From the NCBI RefSeq assembly GCF_021390535.1, contig NZ_JAJUXG010000018.1:1-64000 (forward strand): a stretch of 64,000 nt of DNA, read 5' to 3'. Origin of the DNA: Dyadobacter sp. CY312. Lineage in GTDB: Bacteria > Bacteroidota > Bacteroidia > Cytophagales > Spirosomataceae. Numbering within the stretch: the first letter of the stretch is position 1; every line of letters starts with the position of its first letter. A model generated the notes under the pieces. It had not been told where the DNA came from and ran no database searches. It saw only the letters and a program-made list of their open reading frames with translations. The translations under genes were made by a program, and so were the position numbers. Below, piece by piece: positions 52,257-61,503 of the stretch.

Positions 52257-52593
52257 AGTGGTTTTGTAAAATTTGAGTAATAAATGATAGCCTAAAAACG
52301 CAGGCAGTTATTATATAGTATACTTAAAATAAAAACAAAAGTAACAATTGGTACTCGGGAGCTGAATCCGTCGAAACAATGCAGTTTTAGTTTTAAACTT
52401 TCCGATTATTCGTCTTAACGAATGAATGCCGCTGAGTGGTATAACCTTGGAAAATTTTACAAATATAAATTAAAGTTTCGCAAACTGAGTGCCGCTAACT
52501 ACGAACAAGCCAACAAAAAAACATCAATTTAAGATTAATGAGGATGTTTATAATAATATTTCCAGATGATATGGTACTGTATCGTGAAGCAAA
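52257..52593. other. Intergenic region upstream of gldK
   Basis: This 337-base AT-rich stretch lies between the gldK start and the PorP stop. On the minus strand TACTTTTG at 52336-52343 fits the TAnnTTTG -7 box and is about 80 bases before gldK, so it is the likely promoter region. A short palindrome ATTCGT-CTTA-ACGAAT lies near 52410. No ORF, RNA gene or strong terminator is seen. Confidence 0.4.
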
Positions 52594-53574
52594 TTAGAAT
52601 CTGAATCGCGGAGTTCTGATAATTGTTTTCTTTCCGAATTTGGGAGAAGGAAGATCATAAGAAAGTAGTACTTCAAAAGATGAAGGCGCTTTGGTTTTAT
52701 TACCACCTATAACCATATCATAAGCCCCCGACAACCTTAATGACTGATCAGGAAGTAAATAAAGACCACCCATGATGATGACAAACGCATCCTGCTGACG
52801 ATACGTACCACCAACCCAGAATCTCTTGTTGTAGGTAACAGTCGCTCCCCCTTCTACGGAATAGGTCGAAATATCAGATTTAACCAATACAATAGGCTGC
52901 ACATCCAATAGGTATCCAACTTCTAAATTGACACCTGCATTCAGATATATTGTTCTGGCAAGGGGATTGGTTGCAGCATCTGATCCCAATTTATATTTTG
53001 GCTGCAATAAATGATTCAAAGAAAGTCCAACGTGGAAGGTTTCATTTTCAAACCTTGCTCCCACAGCCACATCAGGATGCATTTCACTTATTGTTACATC
53101 CCCAAGAATAAGCGGATCATCCGGATCAATGGCTCTTAGTTTTCCATGATCCAGTGCCTGCCTGAATATTCCTGCACTTGCCCCTAGTTGCAAGTTGCCT
53201 CCCATTACGGGTAAGCGATAAGCGGCAGACAGTTTAAAATCCTGATAGGAAAGTGGTCCCGTACGGTCATTCACAGCATAAAACCCGATTCCGAAGTTCT
53301 TTATCGGCATGCTGAAGGAGAATAGTTGGGTAGAAAGTGCACCTCCCTGATCCTTGGTATTAATTCCCTGATAGCCCGCGTATTGTGTACGGTGCATAAG
53401 CTGAAAACGGGTTGCCTGCCCTGCTCCCGCTGCGGCTGGATTGAGATACAGCTGATTCAGAGAAAATAAACTAAACTGTGCATCTTTCTGAGCAACAGCA
53501 CCTGATGAGATGAGTACCAATAATGCAAGTAGCCGGTTCCATTTAAAATGTCGTAAGATAAACGTCAATGTCAT
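52594..53574 (-). CDS. PorP/SprF-type outer membrane protein
   Basis: This 326-residue outer-membrane barrel protein belongs to the PorP/SprF family tied to type IX secretion and gliding. A signal segment (LLALLVLISSGAVAQ) precedes the family opening DAQFSLFSLNQLYLNPAAAGAG. Further typical segments are FQLMHRTQYAGYQG, PIKNFGIGFYAVNDRTGPLSYQDFKLSAAYRLP, HPDVAVGARFENETFHVGLSLNHLL and FWVGGTYRQQDAFVIIMGGLYL. In P. gingivalis and many relatives such a gene directly precedes the porK/gldK genes, as here, which supports a role with the secretion core rather than with a specific adhesin. Confidence 0.92.
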   Translation of the reverse strand: MTLTFILRHFKWNRLLALLVLISSGAVAQKDAQFSLFSLNQLYLNPAAAGAGQATRFQLMHRTQYAGYQGINTKDQGGALSTQLFSFSMPIKNFGIGFYAVNDRTGPLSYQDFKLSAAYRLPVMGGNLQLGASAGIFRQALDHGKLRAIDPDDPLILGDVTISEMHPDVAVGARFENETFHVGLSLNHLLQPKYKLGSDAATNPLARTIYLNAGVNLEVGYLLDVQPIVLVKSDISTYSVEGGATVTYNKRFWVGGTYRQQDAFVIIMGGLYLLPDQSLRLSGAYDMVIGGNKTKAPSSFEVLLSYDLPSPKFGKKTIIRTPRFRF

Positions 53575-53657
53575 GCCGGTAGATTGGGTTTTAAGAATCG
53601 CTCGATATTCATAATCTGTTTCAATAACGCATATTGCTGAAAAAAATTGATAAAATC

Positions 53658-53694
53658 ACAAAAAAGGCCGGGAAAATTTCCCGGCCTTTTTTGT
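53658..53694. terminator. Strong palindromic terminator between hemD and PorP gene
   Basis: ACAAAAAAGGCCGGGAAA (53658-53675) and its exact complement (53677-53694) have one base between; GGCCGGG/CCCGGCC is the core, with runs of six T on both strands. It lies 12 bases after the hemD stop. Confidence 0.9.
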
Positions 53695-53706
53695 CCTGTG
53701 TAAATA

Positions 53707-54489
53707 TCAATTATTCATCGCTTCTTTGATATATAATTCCAGCGCGCCGGTCATGGATGGGGCATTTGGCAAAGGCGCCTGAATGTCAAGAATCAATCCT
53801 GCATTCTCCACAGCTTTGGCGGTTGTAGGACCAAAAGCAGCAATACGGGTAGCATTTTGTTTAAAATCAGGAAAGTTGTCGAATAGGGACTTGATACCTG
53901 AAGGACTAAAAAATGCAATAATATCGTAGAACACTTCTGTCAGGTCAGAAAGATCAGCAGATACAGTCTGATACATGGTGGCCTCAGTGAAGTTGAACTC
54001 TTCTGTATCAGCAAATTCCGGAATGTCATTTTTTCGAACATCGGAACATGGATACAAAAATTTCTCCTTTTTGTGCTTCCGCATTAACTCAATGAGTTCG
54101 GCTGCTGTTTTCGTTCCCGCAAATATTTTACGTTTGCGTATTACTATGTATTTCTGAAGGTAGTTAGCAGTCTGCTCCGAAATGCAGAAATACTTCATAG
54201 TTGCCGGCACTTCGATTCTTCCTTCGTTACATATCCTGAAAAAATGATCAATAGCATTTCTGCTTGTGAAAATCACAGCTGTGTGATCCAGAATATTTAC
54301 TTTTTGTTTGCGGAACTCCTTGTACGATACTCCGTCAATTTGGATGAAGGGTCGAAAATCCACTTTGATATTATACTTTCGTGCTAATTCAAAATAAGGT
54401 GAATTTTCGTCTGCTGGTCTGGATTGGCTAACCAAAAGACTTGTGACTTTTGTTAATCGATCCTGATCAAATTTGATAGTCTCACTCAT
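53707..54489 (-). CDS. hemD: Uroporphyrinogen-III synthase
   Basis: This 260-residue protein belongs to the HemD family, which converts hydroxymethylbilane to uroporphyrinogen III in haem synthesis. The two-domain pattern is visible: LVSQSRPADENSPYFELARK near the N-terminus, ILDHTAVIFTSRNAIDHFFRI, YFCISEQTANYLQKY, then EVFYDIIAFFSPSGIKSLFDNF and IAAFGPTTAKAVENAG in the second domain. HemD enzymes conserve little sequence, so the call rests on these segments and on the usual position next to a DUF4271 gene in Bacteroidota. The two are 40 bases apart on the same strand. Confidence 0.88.
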   Translation of the reverse strand: MSETIKFDQDRLTKVTSLLVSQSRPADENSPYFELARKYNIKVDFRPFIQIDGVSYKEFRKQKVNILDHTAVIFTSRNAIDHFFRICNEGRIEVPATMKYFCISEQTANYLQKYIVIRKRKIFAGTKTAAELIELMRKHKKEKFLYPCSDVRKNDIPEFADTEEFNFTEATMYQTVSADLSDLTEVFYDIIAFFSPSGIKSLFDNFPDFKQNATRIAAFGPTTAKAVENAGLILDIQAPLPNAPSMTGALELYIKEAMNN

Positions 54490-54529
54490 GTATAAGCCTC
54501 ATTAGTTTGTTCCCGCAAATCTTTGAAAT

Positions 54530-55714
54530 CTATAAAGCAAACTTTATGCCAATGATCAGCGGGATTATTTCTATGACGCAAAGGTACGAAAATAAATACA
54601 GATTAATAAAAGTGCCTTGTGGTAAGGTAACGATATAGAGAGCTAGAAACCGAATGGTGTAGAAGAGCAGGAAAGGAAACAAAACATACGGACGAACCGA
54701 ATCAAGCCAAACAGGTCCGTTGAAAGTTAGCATAAAAACAAGAAGAAAAACCGCTACATAAAACAGATAAGATGATTGTACTATTTTAATAAAAATAACA
54801 TCAACCACCTTGTCGAGATTTAGCATGTTTCCTACCATAACCATCAATACGTACTTACCGTAAAACAGTAAAAAAAATATTGTAGATAGCAGAAAAAAGT
54901 CACCCATCAATTGCAACGTATTCCCTCTTTCGGAAAGAATAGTGCTCACAGAAAAAATATTGATCTTATTGGCTGCCAGAAAAACAAGCACGAAGCTCGT
55001 TAGCATGGAGACAATCACGACGAAGAAAATAATACTGTTGCTATAAGGTTTGTTGAGTTTGGAAAGCAAATCCCGGGGATCATTCCTTATAAATTCAACA
55101 GGGTTTATTAATCTGGTGAAGGCAAGTGGATTCGCATTGAAGGTCCAAGCATTGAGTATAAGAATCAGTAAAAGTGCCAAAACAGCAAAATTTCCAAAGG
55201 AAGAAAATGCTATTGGTTTGATATTGATAAAGCTGGATGCACCTGCTTCAATACCCAAGGCTTCGTTTTTCTTTCGCTCATTGCAAAGCAACAGATTTTT
55301 ATCTCCTATTCCCGGGCCTCCATAAATGGTGAGCAGCAACTCATCCTTTTTGTAAATCTTATACAGGCTGTCGATACTCATAACAAGCCATTGCTGTTCG
55401 GGCACTTCCTTTTGTAGGGCGCCTTCGAGGAACAGGTAACTTTTTGCCTCCGATTTGAGCAAAAGATAATAGTTCCGATTCTTGATCAGATCTACGTAGG
55501 TACTTACATACCTGGATCCCTCATTAATATCCTGAGAAAAAGGCACGTAATTTTTGTACTGGCTACTGTAAACCAGCCAATCATTCTGATAATTGTAAAT
55601 CGGGTAAAATTGATCGGGATGCGTTATTCTTGTAACAGCCTGCGACTGAAAGCCAGTCAAAAGCAGTGCAGTGGTAAAAGCCCAAAAAAGAAATGAAAAA
55701 ATGGACTTCGTCAT
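54530..55714 (-). CDS. DUF4271 domain membrane protein
   Basis: This 394-residue protein begins with a signal-like hydrophobic segment and a periplasmic region of about 170 residues. Then come about seven membrane helices in the C-terminal half (FAVLALLLILILNAWTF, IIFFVVIVSMLTSFVLVFLA, GDFFLLSTIFFLLFYGKYVLM, and others), the part that defines DUF4271. The function is unknown; in Bacteroidota the gene is regularly found just before hemD, as here. It starts only six bases after the sucD terminator stem, so its promoter must overlap that hairpin or lie in sucD. Confidence 0.88.
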   Translation of the reverse strand: MTKSIFSFLFWAFTTALLLTGFQSQAVTRITHPDQFYPIYNYQNDWLVYSSQYKNYVPFSQDINEGSRYVSTYVDLIKNRNYYLLLKSEAKSYLFLEGALQKEVPEQQWLVMSIDSLYKIYKKDELLLTIYGGPGIGDKNLLLCNERKKNEALGIEAGASSFINIKPIAFSSFGNFAVLALLLILILNAWTFNANPLAFTRLINPVEFIRNDPRDLLSKLNKPYSNSIIFFVVIVSMLTSFVLVFLAANKINIFSVSTILSERGNTLQLMGDFFLLSTIFFLLFYGKYVLMVMVGNMLNLDKVVDVIFIKIVQSSYLFYVAVFLLVFMLTFNGPVWLDSVRPYVLFPFLLFYTIRFLALYIVTLPQGTFINLYLFSYLCVIEIIPLIIGIKFAL

Positions 55715-55719
55715 ATATT

Positions 55720-55745
55720 AAAAAGGGCGGGGTTTCCCCAGCCCT
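55720..55745 (-). terminator. Intrinsic terminator of sucD
   Basis: On the minus strand AGGGCTGGGG, a GAAA-like loop and CCCCGCCCT form a strong GC-rich stem followed by TTTTT. It lies 29 bases after the sucD stop and six bases before the DUF4271 start codon. Confidence 0.82.
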
Positions 55746-55774
55746 CTAAATGTATCATTGATATAGCTAAACTA

Positions 55775-56653
55775 TTATTTTCTACCCAAAGCAATCAGCA
55801 TTGTTTCTCCAATCAATGCAGGAGACTCAGCAACAAAAATACCTGATTCCTTCATAATACGAATTTTAGCCTCAGCGGTGTCGTCTGCTCCACCAATAAT
55901 TGCACCAGCGTGACCCATACGACGTCCCTTAGGTGCTGTTTGACCTGCAATAAAACCTACAACGGGCTTCTTATTTCCTGTTGATTTGATATAGTGGGCT
56001 GCATCAGCTTCCATGCTACCACCAATCTCGCCAATCATAACGATTGCCTCAGTTTCAGGGTCATTCATTAAAAGTTCAACAGCTTCTTTTGTAGTTGTTC
56101 CGATGATCGGGTCACCACCAATACCGATTGCAGTAGTTTGTCCAAGTCCTGCACGAGTCAACTGATCTACCGCTTCGTAGGTAAGTGTTCCTGATTTTGA
56201 TACAATTCCAATCGTTCCTTTTTTGAAGATGAAGCCTGGCATAATACCTACTTTACATTCTTCTGCAGTGATTATACCTGGGCAGTTAGGGCCAATAAGC
56301 CGACAGTTTTTGCCTTTGATGTACTCCTTCGCCTGCATCATATCTTTGGTTGGAATTCCCTCAGTGATACAAACAATAACACCAATACCAGCATCAGCGG
56401 CTTCCATAATAGCATCAGCAGCAAAAGCTGGCGGAACAAATATGATAGATACATCTGCACCGGTTGCACGTACTGCTAGATCAACGGTATTGAAGACAGG
56501 CCTTTCAAGATGAGACAGTCCGCCTTTGCCAGGTGTAACACCACCCACAACATTGGTACCGTACTCAATCATTTGCTGGGCATGAAAAGAACCCTCAGAA
56601 CCCGTAAATCCCTGAACTATAATCTTAGAATTTTTATTAACTAAAACGCTCAT
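55775..56653 (-). CDS. sucD: Succinate--CoA ligase subunit alpha
   Basis: This 292-residue subunit catalyses, with SucC, the interconversion of succinyl-CoA and succinate with nucleotide phosphorylation in the citric acid cycle. The CoA-binding Rossmann domain is seen in [20 protein letters not shown] and [11 protein letters not shown], followed by the domain with [17 protein letters not shown] and [17 protein letters not shown]. The phosphorylated active-site histidine is in [13 protein letters not shown]. The length is normal. No sucC is nearby, which is common in Bacteroidota. A strong terminator follows. Confidence 0.96.
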   Translation of the reverse strand: MSVLVNKNSKIIVQGFTGSEGSFHAQQMIEYGTNVVGGVTPGKGGLSHLERPVFNTVDLAVRATGADVSIIFVPPAFAADAIMEAADAGIGVIVCITEGIPTKDMMQAKEYIKGKNCRLIGPNCPGIITAEECKVGIMPGFIFKKGTIGIVSKSGTLTYEAVDQLTRAGLGQTTAIGIGGDPIIGTTTKEAVELLMNDPETEAIVMIGEIGGSMEADAAHYIKSTGNKKPVVGFIAGQTAPKGRRMGHAGAIIGGADDTAEAKIRIMKESGIFVAESPALIGETMLIALGRK

Positions 56654-56762
56654 GTTGGTAAATCTGTTTTTTTGGTAAAAGTAGGACGAAAAGCACGAAG
56701 TAGCAAAATGTAACCAGAATTTGTAAATTGCTTTTTTGAGATTATTACGCCACTTTTAAGTT

Positions 56763-57359
56763 ATGCCTATAAATTCACATGTATTTTCCAATCTGATACT
56801 TTGTCTCACCGGCATATTTATCTTTTATAAATATTATAATCTACAGCCTCATTTCAACCGGATGTTATGGGGCCTGTTTTTGTTAAGCATCTCCCTGACA
56901 GCCTTAACCGAGCTAATTATGCTCTTTGGCTTAAACCTTCCTGACAAAGCAACGGAAATCGCCTTGTCACTGGAACGTACACTGGGTGCAGTCGCAGTGG
57001 TGAGCGCAACCTGGTGCCTCATTATGCGGTACAAATCCGGAAGTTTTTTATTTTACTCTACACTTTCAATTGGCTTGCTCCTGTTCTACTGTATCGTTTG
57101 GTATCGTATAGCATTTATGGGGCTGATCATTGAGCCGTTTTGTATCATCATCACCTTGCTGATATGTTGCCTCGGCTTGGCCAATAAACAAAAAAGTGCC
57201 CTGTGGATTATCTTTTCCATGATGTCTATTGCACTGGCGACAAAATCAAGAGAGATTCCAATCCCTATGGACCCGATTGATATTAATCGTTATCTGATGG
57301 TTCTGGCCGTCATTTGTTCGGGCTATGCGTTACGGGATCAATACAAAATCCTTTTTTAG
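56763..57359 (+). CDS. Hypothetical multi-pass membrane protein
   Basis: This 198-residue protein has about six hydrophobic helices spanning most of its length: VFSNLILCLTGIFIFYKYY, MLWGLFLLSISLTALTELIM, TLGAVAVVSATWCLIMRY, FLFYSTLSIGLLLFYCIVWY, IIEPFCIIITLLICCLGLA and a last weak one near YLMVLAVICSGYAL. There is no signal peptide. I cannot name the family with confidence. It is divergent from sucD and stands before the azurin gene with about 100 bases between. The function is unknown. Confidence 0.75.
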   Translation: MPINSHVFSNLILCLTGIFIFYKYYNLQPHFNRMLWGLFLLSISLTALTELIMLFGLNLPDKATEIALSLERTLGAVAVVSATWCLIMRYKSGSFLFYSTLSIGLLLFYCIVWYRIAFMGLIIEPFCIIITLLICCLGLANKQKSALWIIFSMMSIALATKSREIPIPMDPIDINRYLMVLAVICSGYALRDQYKILF

Positions 57360-57462
57360 TTTTGTTTTTTTCAAACAATTGTTAATGAATTATTTTTTTA
57401 CTCCACCATCTATTAAATTGCACCAGTTATTTTAAACAAAACAAGTTTACTATTATTTAAAT

Positions 57463-57948
57463 ATGAAAAGGATCAGTTTTAGCGTATTGTTTCTTGCCTC
57501 TGTTATTGCGTTTGGTGCTGTTGCAACAACTGTGAATGCGAAATCCAGCGTTGAAGTAAGTGATACAAAGCAAGAAAAAGCGATTGTTATAAAAGGAAGT
57601 GATGCAATGCAGTTCGACCTTAAAGAAATTAAAGTAAAGGCCGGACAAAAAATTAAACTGACATTGACGCATTCAGGTAAACTTGCAAAGGCAGCAATGG
57701 GTCATAATTTCGTTTTGCTAAAAGCGGGTACAGATGTTGCGGCATTTGGTTCTAAGGCTGCTGCTGCAAGAGAAACTGAATACATTCCTAAATCAGAAGC
57801 TGCAAGCATCATCGCCCACACAAAACTTGTAGGTGGCGGCGAAAGCGATACCATTACATTTACAGCTCCTAAAAAAGGATCTTACACTTACATCTGTAGC
57901 TTTCCAGGGCATTACGCTTTGATGAAAGGTACTTTCATTGTTGAATAG
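57463..57948 (+). CDS. Azurin-type blue copper protein
   Basis: This 161-residue periplasmic electron-transfer protein has a signal peptide ending TVNA. The type 1 copper ligands are placed as in azurins: H81 in AAMGHNFVLLK, then C145, H150 and M154 in CSFPGHYALMKG. The mature domain starts near AIVIKGSDAMQFDLKEIKVKAGQK. A longer insertion around VAAFGSKAAAARETEYIPKS fits the azurin flap rather than plastocyanin. Its partners may be cytochrome c peroxidase or terminal oxidases, not present here. It is a single-gene unit ended by a very strong terminator shared with the TlpA gene. Confidence 0.93.
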   Translation: MKRISFSVLFLASVIAFGAVATTVNAKSSVEVSDTKQEKAIVIKGSDAMQFDLKEIKVKAGQKIKLTLTHSGKLAKAAMGHNFVLLKAGTDVAAFGSKAAAARETEYIPKSEAASIIAHTKLVGGGESDTITFTAPKKGSYTYICSFPGHYALMKGTFIVE

Positions 57949-57961
57949 TCTCAACTGGTCA

Positions 57962-58006
57962 AAAAGTAAAACGGCAACCGGAAGCTCCGGTTGCCGTTTT
58001 ACTTTT
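57962..58006. terminator. 20-bp perfect bidirectional terminator
   Basis: AAAAGTAAAACGGCAACCGG (57962-57981) is exactly complementary to 57987-58006 with a five-base loop. It lies between the convergent azurin and TlpA genes, 13 bases from one stop and 16 from the other. Confidence 0.92.
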
Positions 58007-58022
58007 ATAATACTTAGTGATT

Positions 58023-58562
58023 TTATATCTCAGCAAGATTTTTATCGATCAGTTCAACGATCTCTGGTCTATCCCATTGAGACGCACCAACTTCCTGTGC
58101 CAGAATCTTTCCCTTGTAGATTATGTAAGTTCTTGGAATCGCATTTCCGTCCAGAGCGGTTGGATATGCTCCTGTGAATCGATAAAAAGGAAGCTGATAA
58201 CCTTTTCTTGCAATAAACGGATTAACAGTTTCGGAGTCTTCGTCAGAAACAATATAGAAAGCTACCTTTTCATTGGTTTTATATTTGTCATAAAGTTTCT
58301 GAATCCCGGGCATTTCCATATTACATGGGCCGCACCAGGTCGCCCATACATTCAGGAAAACCAATTTTTCCTGATCCATAGCAATCTGCTCACCATCCAG
58401 AGTACTCATCCCTGAAAGATAAACGCCTTCTGGTTGCTCCGTTGCAGTTGCACTCTGTCCCTCAATCTGCTGACTATCTGTCTTGAAAAAAGCAATGTAA
58501 ACAGCAAAAGCTGCTACAATGATCAATCCTGAAATCAGTACTTTCTTTGAAACATTTGCCAT
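58023..58562 (-). CDS. TlpA/ResA-family membrane-anchored thioredoxin
   Basis: This 179-residue thiol-disulphide oxidoreductase is held in the inner membrane by one N-terminal helix (VLISGLIIVAAFAVYIAFF) with its thioredoxin fold in the periplasm. The active site is WCGPC with C77 and C80, preceded by LVFLNVWAT. The cis-proline loop is NAIPRTYIIYKG. It resembles ResA/TlpA proteins that reduce apocytochrome c or other periplasmic thiols. Its convergent azurin neighbour is another periplasmic redox protein, but a functional link is only suggested. A candidate -7 box lies about 40 bases upstream. Confidence 0.93.
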   Translation of the reverse strand: MANVSKKVLISGLIIVAAFAVYIAFFKTDSQQIEGQSATATEQPEGVYLSGMSTLDGEQIAMDQEKLVFLNVWATWCGPCNMEMPGIQKLYDKYKTNEKVAFYIVSDEDSETVNPFIARKGYQLPFYRFTGAYPTALDGNAIPRTYIIYKGKILAQEVGASQWDRPEIVELIDKNLAEI

Positions 58563-58602
58563 GATCGATACCTATTATAAATTTTGCATAAACTAATTCG
58601 TG

Positions 58603-58610
58603 CAAAAGTA
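58603..58610 (-). promoter_or_regulatory. Candidate -7 box for the TlpA gene (TACTTTTG)
   Basis: Read on the minus strand this is TACTTTTG, matching TAnnTTTG and identical to the box ahead of miaA. It is about 41 bases before the ATG. No clear -33 element is seen. Confidence 0.38.
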
Positions 58611-58743
58611 GGGATAATTCTAAACATGCGATCTCGTCAGTTTCAGAACTATCACTGTTTGTTTTTTGATGCTCCGTCAAATTTTGGATACATTTATAGC
58701 ACAATTTAAAACAAACCCAGATTTGAGGAAACGGTTTACATTC

Positions 58744-60105
58744 ATGAAAAGTTTATTTTTGATTACCTTCATTGTGGCTTCCTTTTGCCTGCCTCATTCC
58801 AGTTTTGCCCAACGTTCTGCCGCTGAATTTTTTGAAGATGGAAATACCAAAGCCGGAAAGGGCGATTTCCCTGGGGCCGTGCAAGCCTACACTACAGTTA
58901 TTTCAATGAGTCCGCAACATGCTCCAAGTTTTTTCAACCGCGGACTAGCCAAGGCCAACCTTAAGGATCATCGGGGAGCCATTGCTGATTATGACCAGGC
59001 CATTGAGCTGAGTCCTGCTTCGGCCATGTATTTCCAAAGCCGGGGTGTAAGTAAGAGTTTGCTGGAAGATTACCGATCGGCCATTCTCGACTATACCAAA
59101 GCCGTGGAACTTAACCCGGAAGACCCGAAATCTTACTACAACCGTGGTGTGAGTTACGCTAAAATCCAGAATCACCGTAATGCGCTAAACGACCTTGACC
59201 AAGCACTTTCTTTGCGTCCTGACGATCTTGCTTCATTGTACGCACGAGGAAGCTGTAAGCAGGATTTGCAGGAATATGCAGGAAGTCTTGCCGACTTTTC
59301 CAGGGTAATTGAGCTAAGTCCAAAACGCACAGGAGCTTATGTTGGACGCGGGCTTGCGAAAATCGAACTTGGAGATTTCCAGGGAGCTTCCGCAGACTTT
59401 ACCCGTGCCATTGAGTTGAACCCCGACGATCCGACTTTTTATAACAAAAGGGGATTTGCAAAAAATAAAATTGAAGACTTCAAAGGGGCTATTTTCGATT
59501 TTGACAAAACGATACAATTAGATCCAGAAAGCTACGAAGCATATTACGGCAGAGGTTTTTCAAAAGGTAAACTTAATGATCAACGTGGTGCAATTGCCGA
59601 TCTTACGAAAGCAATTGAAGTTAAAAATCTGTATGTAGGTGACCCTAAAAAGATTGTTTATGCCGGTAAAATAAACCGCGAGATTCTTGATGGTTTACGT
59701 GATCAGGTAAAAGATCGTGTTAAAATAGAAAACCTTACCAATGAGCGTGCAGAAGCTTATTTCGTAAGGGGCATCAATAAGTCTGCGATAGGCGACAGAA
59801 AAGGCGCAATTGAGGACTTTACCACTGCCGTTGAACTCAATCCTACCTATTCCAGTGCGTATTTCGCACGAGCTATGTCACGATCCTCCAATGGAGATCA
59901 AATGGGTGCTGTACTCGATTTTACAAGTTCCATTAAACTGCGCTCCGATTTTTCAGAAGCATATTATCTGAGAGGAATTTTAAAAAACAGCCTGGGAGCT
60001 ATCAATGATGGCTGCCTCGATCTGAGCAAAGCGGGCGAGCTGGGCTATTTGCCAGCATACAAAGTAATAAGCAGCTACTGTACGGTTCCTGCCTCAAAAG
60101 AATGA
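58744..60105 (+). CDS. Exported tetratricopeptide repeat protein
   Basis: This protein of about 453 residues consists of a signal peptide (SLFLITFIVASFCLPHSSFAQ) and about ten TPR units with the pattern A-x-x-x-R-G-x-x-K-x-x-x-x-x-x-G-A-x-x-D-x-x-x-A-I-E-L-x-P. Examples are HRGAIADYDQAIELSPAS, YRSAILDYTKAVELNPED and FQGASADFTRAIELNPDD. One repeat is interrupted near the middle by about 40 residues (VKNLYVGDPKKIVYAGKI and on). The start at 58744 is chosen for the signal peptide; the frame is open earlier. TPR arrays are protein-binding scaffolds; the partner is unknown. It probably works in the periplasm. Confidence 0.9.
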   Translation: MKSLFLITFIVASFCLPHSSFAQRSAAEFFEDGNTKAGKGDFPGAVQAYTTVISMSPQHAPSFFNRGLAKANLKDHRGAIADYDQAIELSPASAMYFQSRGVSKSLLEDYRSAILDYTKAVELNPEDPKSYYNRGVSYAKIQNHRNALNDLDQALSLRPDDLASLYARGSCKQDLQEYAGSLADFSRVIELSPKRTGAYVGRGLAKIELGDFQGASADFTRAIELNPDDPTFYNKRGFAKNKIEDFKGAIFDFDKTIQLDPESYEAYYGRGFSKGKLNDQRGAIADLTKAIEVKNLYVGDPKKIVYAGKINREILDGLRDQVKDRVKIENLTNERAEAYFVRGINKSAIGDRKGAIEDFTTAVELNPTYSSAYFARAMSRSSNGDQMGAVLDFTSSIKLRSDFSEAYYLRGILKNSLGAINDGCLDLSKAGELGYLPAYKVISSYCTVPASKE

Positions 60106-60112
60106 AAATGAA

Positions 60113-60149
60113 AACGGCCAGGAAATATATCCCGGCCGTTCATTTTTTT
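60113..60149. terminator. Terminator between convergent TPR and SOD genes
   Basis: AACGGCC (60113-60119) pairs with GGCCGTT (60134-60140), followed by CATTTTTTT. It closes the TPR gene; the SOD stop codon on the other strand lies two bases beyond, so it may stop both transcripts. Confidence 0.72.
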
Positions 60150-60150
60150 A

Positions 60151-60861
60151 TCAAGCTTTTTTAAGATTTTCGGCAACCTTATCCCAGTTTACCACATCCC
60201 AAAATGCTTTGATATAGTCAGGGCGTTTATTTTGGTAATGCAGGTAGTAAGCATGCTCCCAAACGTCCAGCGCCAAAAGCGGCGTTCCTTTAATATCAGA
60301 AACGTCCATCAACGGATTATCCTGATTTGGAGTTGAACCAATGGAAAGTTTACCTCCCTTGGCTACAAGCCAGGCCCATCCGGAGCCGAAACGCGTAGCT
60401 CCCGCTTTTGCAAATTCTTCTTTAAACTTTTCAAATGAACCGAATTGTGCTTTAATGGCATCAGCAACAGCACCTTTTGGTTCGCCGCCTTTCTTTGGCC
60501 CCATCACTTCCCAGAAGAAAGTATGATTCCAATGACCTCCACCGTTATTTCTGATTGCCGCAGGAGCTTTGCTGATCGTTTTAAGTATGTCTTCCAATGA
60601 CTTCGTTTCAAAGGGTGTTCCTTTCACCGCGTCATTTAAATTCTTCACATATGCTGCATGGTGTTTTCCGTAATGGATTTCCATCGTCATTTTATCAATA
60701 CTTGGCTCTAACGCTGCAAAGTCATAGGGCAATGGAGCTTGCTTAAAAGGCGCAGTCTCCACTAAAGTACCGGTTGAAGTTTCAGCAAACACCTGATTAC
60801 CCAATGCACTCACGGCAAAAGTGCTGCCAGCTAGCGTGCGCAAAAAATCGGTTCTATTCAT
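60151..60861 (-). CDS. sodA: Superoxide dismutase (Mn/Fe), exported
   Basis: This 236-residue enzyme disproportionates superoxide. The metal ligands are H63 in [14 protein letters not shown]113 in HWNHTFFW, and D199 and H203 in [11 protein letters not shown]. The GGGHWNH segment favours the manganese type, though cambialistic forms are possible. Unusually for this enzyme it carries an N-terminal export signal ([22 protein letters not shown]), so it should act in the periplasm against external superoxide. The gene follows recR by 27 bases on the same strand and may share its transcript with recR and clpS. Confidence 0.94.
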   Translation of the reverse strand: MNRTDFLRTLAGSTFAVSALGNQVFAETSTGTLVETAPFKQAPLPYDFAALEPSIDKMTMEIHYGKHHAAYVKNLNDAVKGTPFETKSLEDILKTISKAPAAIRNNGGGHWNHTFFWEVMGPKKGGEPKGAVADAIKAQFGSFEKFKEEFAKAGATRFGSGWAWLVAKGGKLSIGSTPNQDNPLMDVSDIKGTPLLALDVWEHAYYLHYQNKRPDYIKAFWDVVNWDKVAENLKKA

Positions 60862-60888
60862 AATTTCTGCATTATTTAAATATATAAA

Positions 60889-61503
60889 TCAATCGTAAGC
60901 CACCCGGCTCACGATGCTTCGTCCCAGTGTAATTTCATCTGCATATTCAAGATCGCCGCCAATAGGCACTCCCCTGGCAATGGTACTTACTTTAACGCCG
61001 GTTGTTTTTAATTTCTTTTGAAGATAAAAAGCAGTTGTATCTCCCTCCATTGTGGGGCTCAACGCCAGTATCACCTCCTGAACTTCGGGCTGATCCCCTT
61101 TCTTTTCAACCCTGTCTATCAGCGATTCGATCTGAAGATCAGAAGGACCTATTCCTTCCAATGGGGAGATTATCCCTCCCAAAATGTGGTATAGTCCCTT
61201 ATACTGACTGGTTGCTTCTATCGCAAGTACATCACGCGTATCTACAACCACACAAATAATGGAGGCATCCCTGTTAGGATTGCTGCATATATTGCAAAGC
61301 TGATTGTCGGCAATGTTGTGACATTTGATGCAATATGAAGTTTTGATCCGCATGTTTACGATTGCTTCTGCGAGCGAACGGGATTGTTGTTCTTCTCTCT
61401 TTAGCAAATGCAATGCCAGACGTAATGCGGTTTTTTTCCCAATCCCCGGCAAACGGGAAATTTCTCCAACGGCATCCTCAATAAGGCGTGAGGGATAATT
61501 CAT
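60889..61503 (-). CDS. recR: Recombination mediator protein RecR
   Basis: This 204-residue protein loads RecA at gaps together with RecO and RecF. The start is the ATG giving MNYPSRLIEDAVGEIS; an upstream frame adds 12 unconserved residues. The helix-hairpin-helix is RLPGIGKKTALRLALHLL, the zinc finger is CIKCHNIADNQLCNIC, and the Toprim domain begins IICVVVDTRDVLAIE, with YHILGGIISPLEGIGPSDL and PTMEGDTTAFYL following. All are at normal spacing. It lies between clpS and the SOD gene on the same strand. Confidence 0.96.
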   Translation of the reverse strand: MNYPSRLIEDAVGEISRLPGIGKKTALRLALHLLKREEQQSRSLAEAIVNMRIKTSYCIKCHNIADNQLCNICSNPNRDASIICVVVDTRDVLAIEATSQYKGLYHILGGIISPLEGIGPSDLQIESLIDRVEKKGDQPEVQEVILALSPTMEGDTTAFYLQKKLKTTGVKVSTIARGVPIGGDLEYADEITLGRSIVSRVAYD

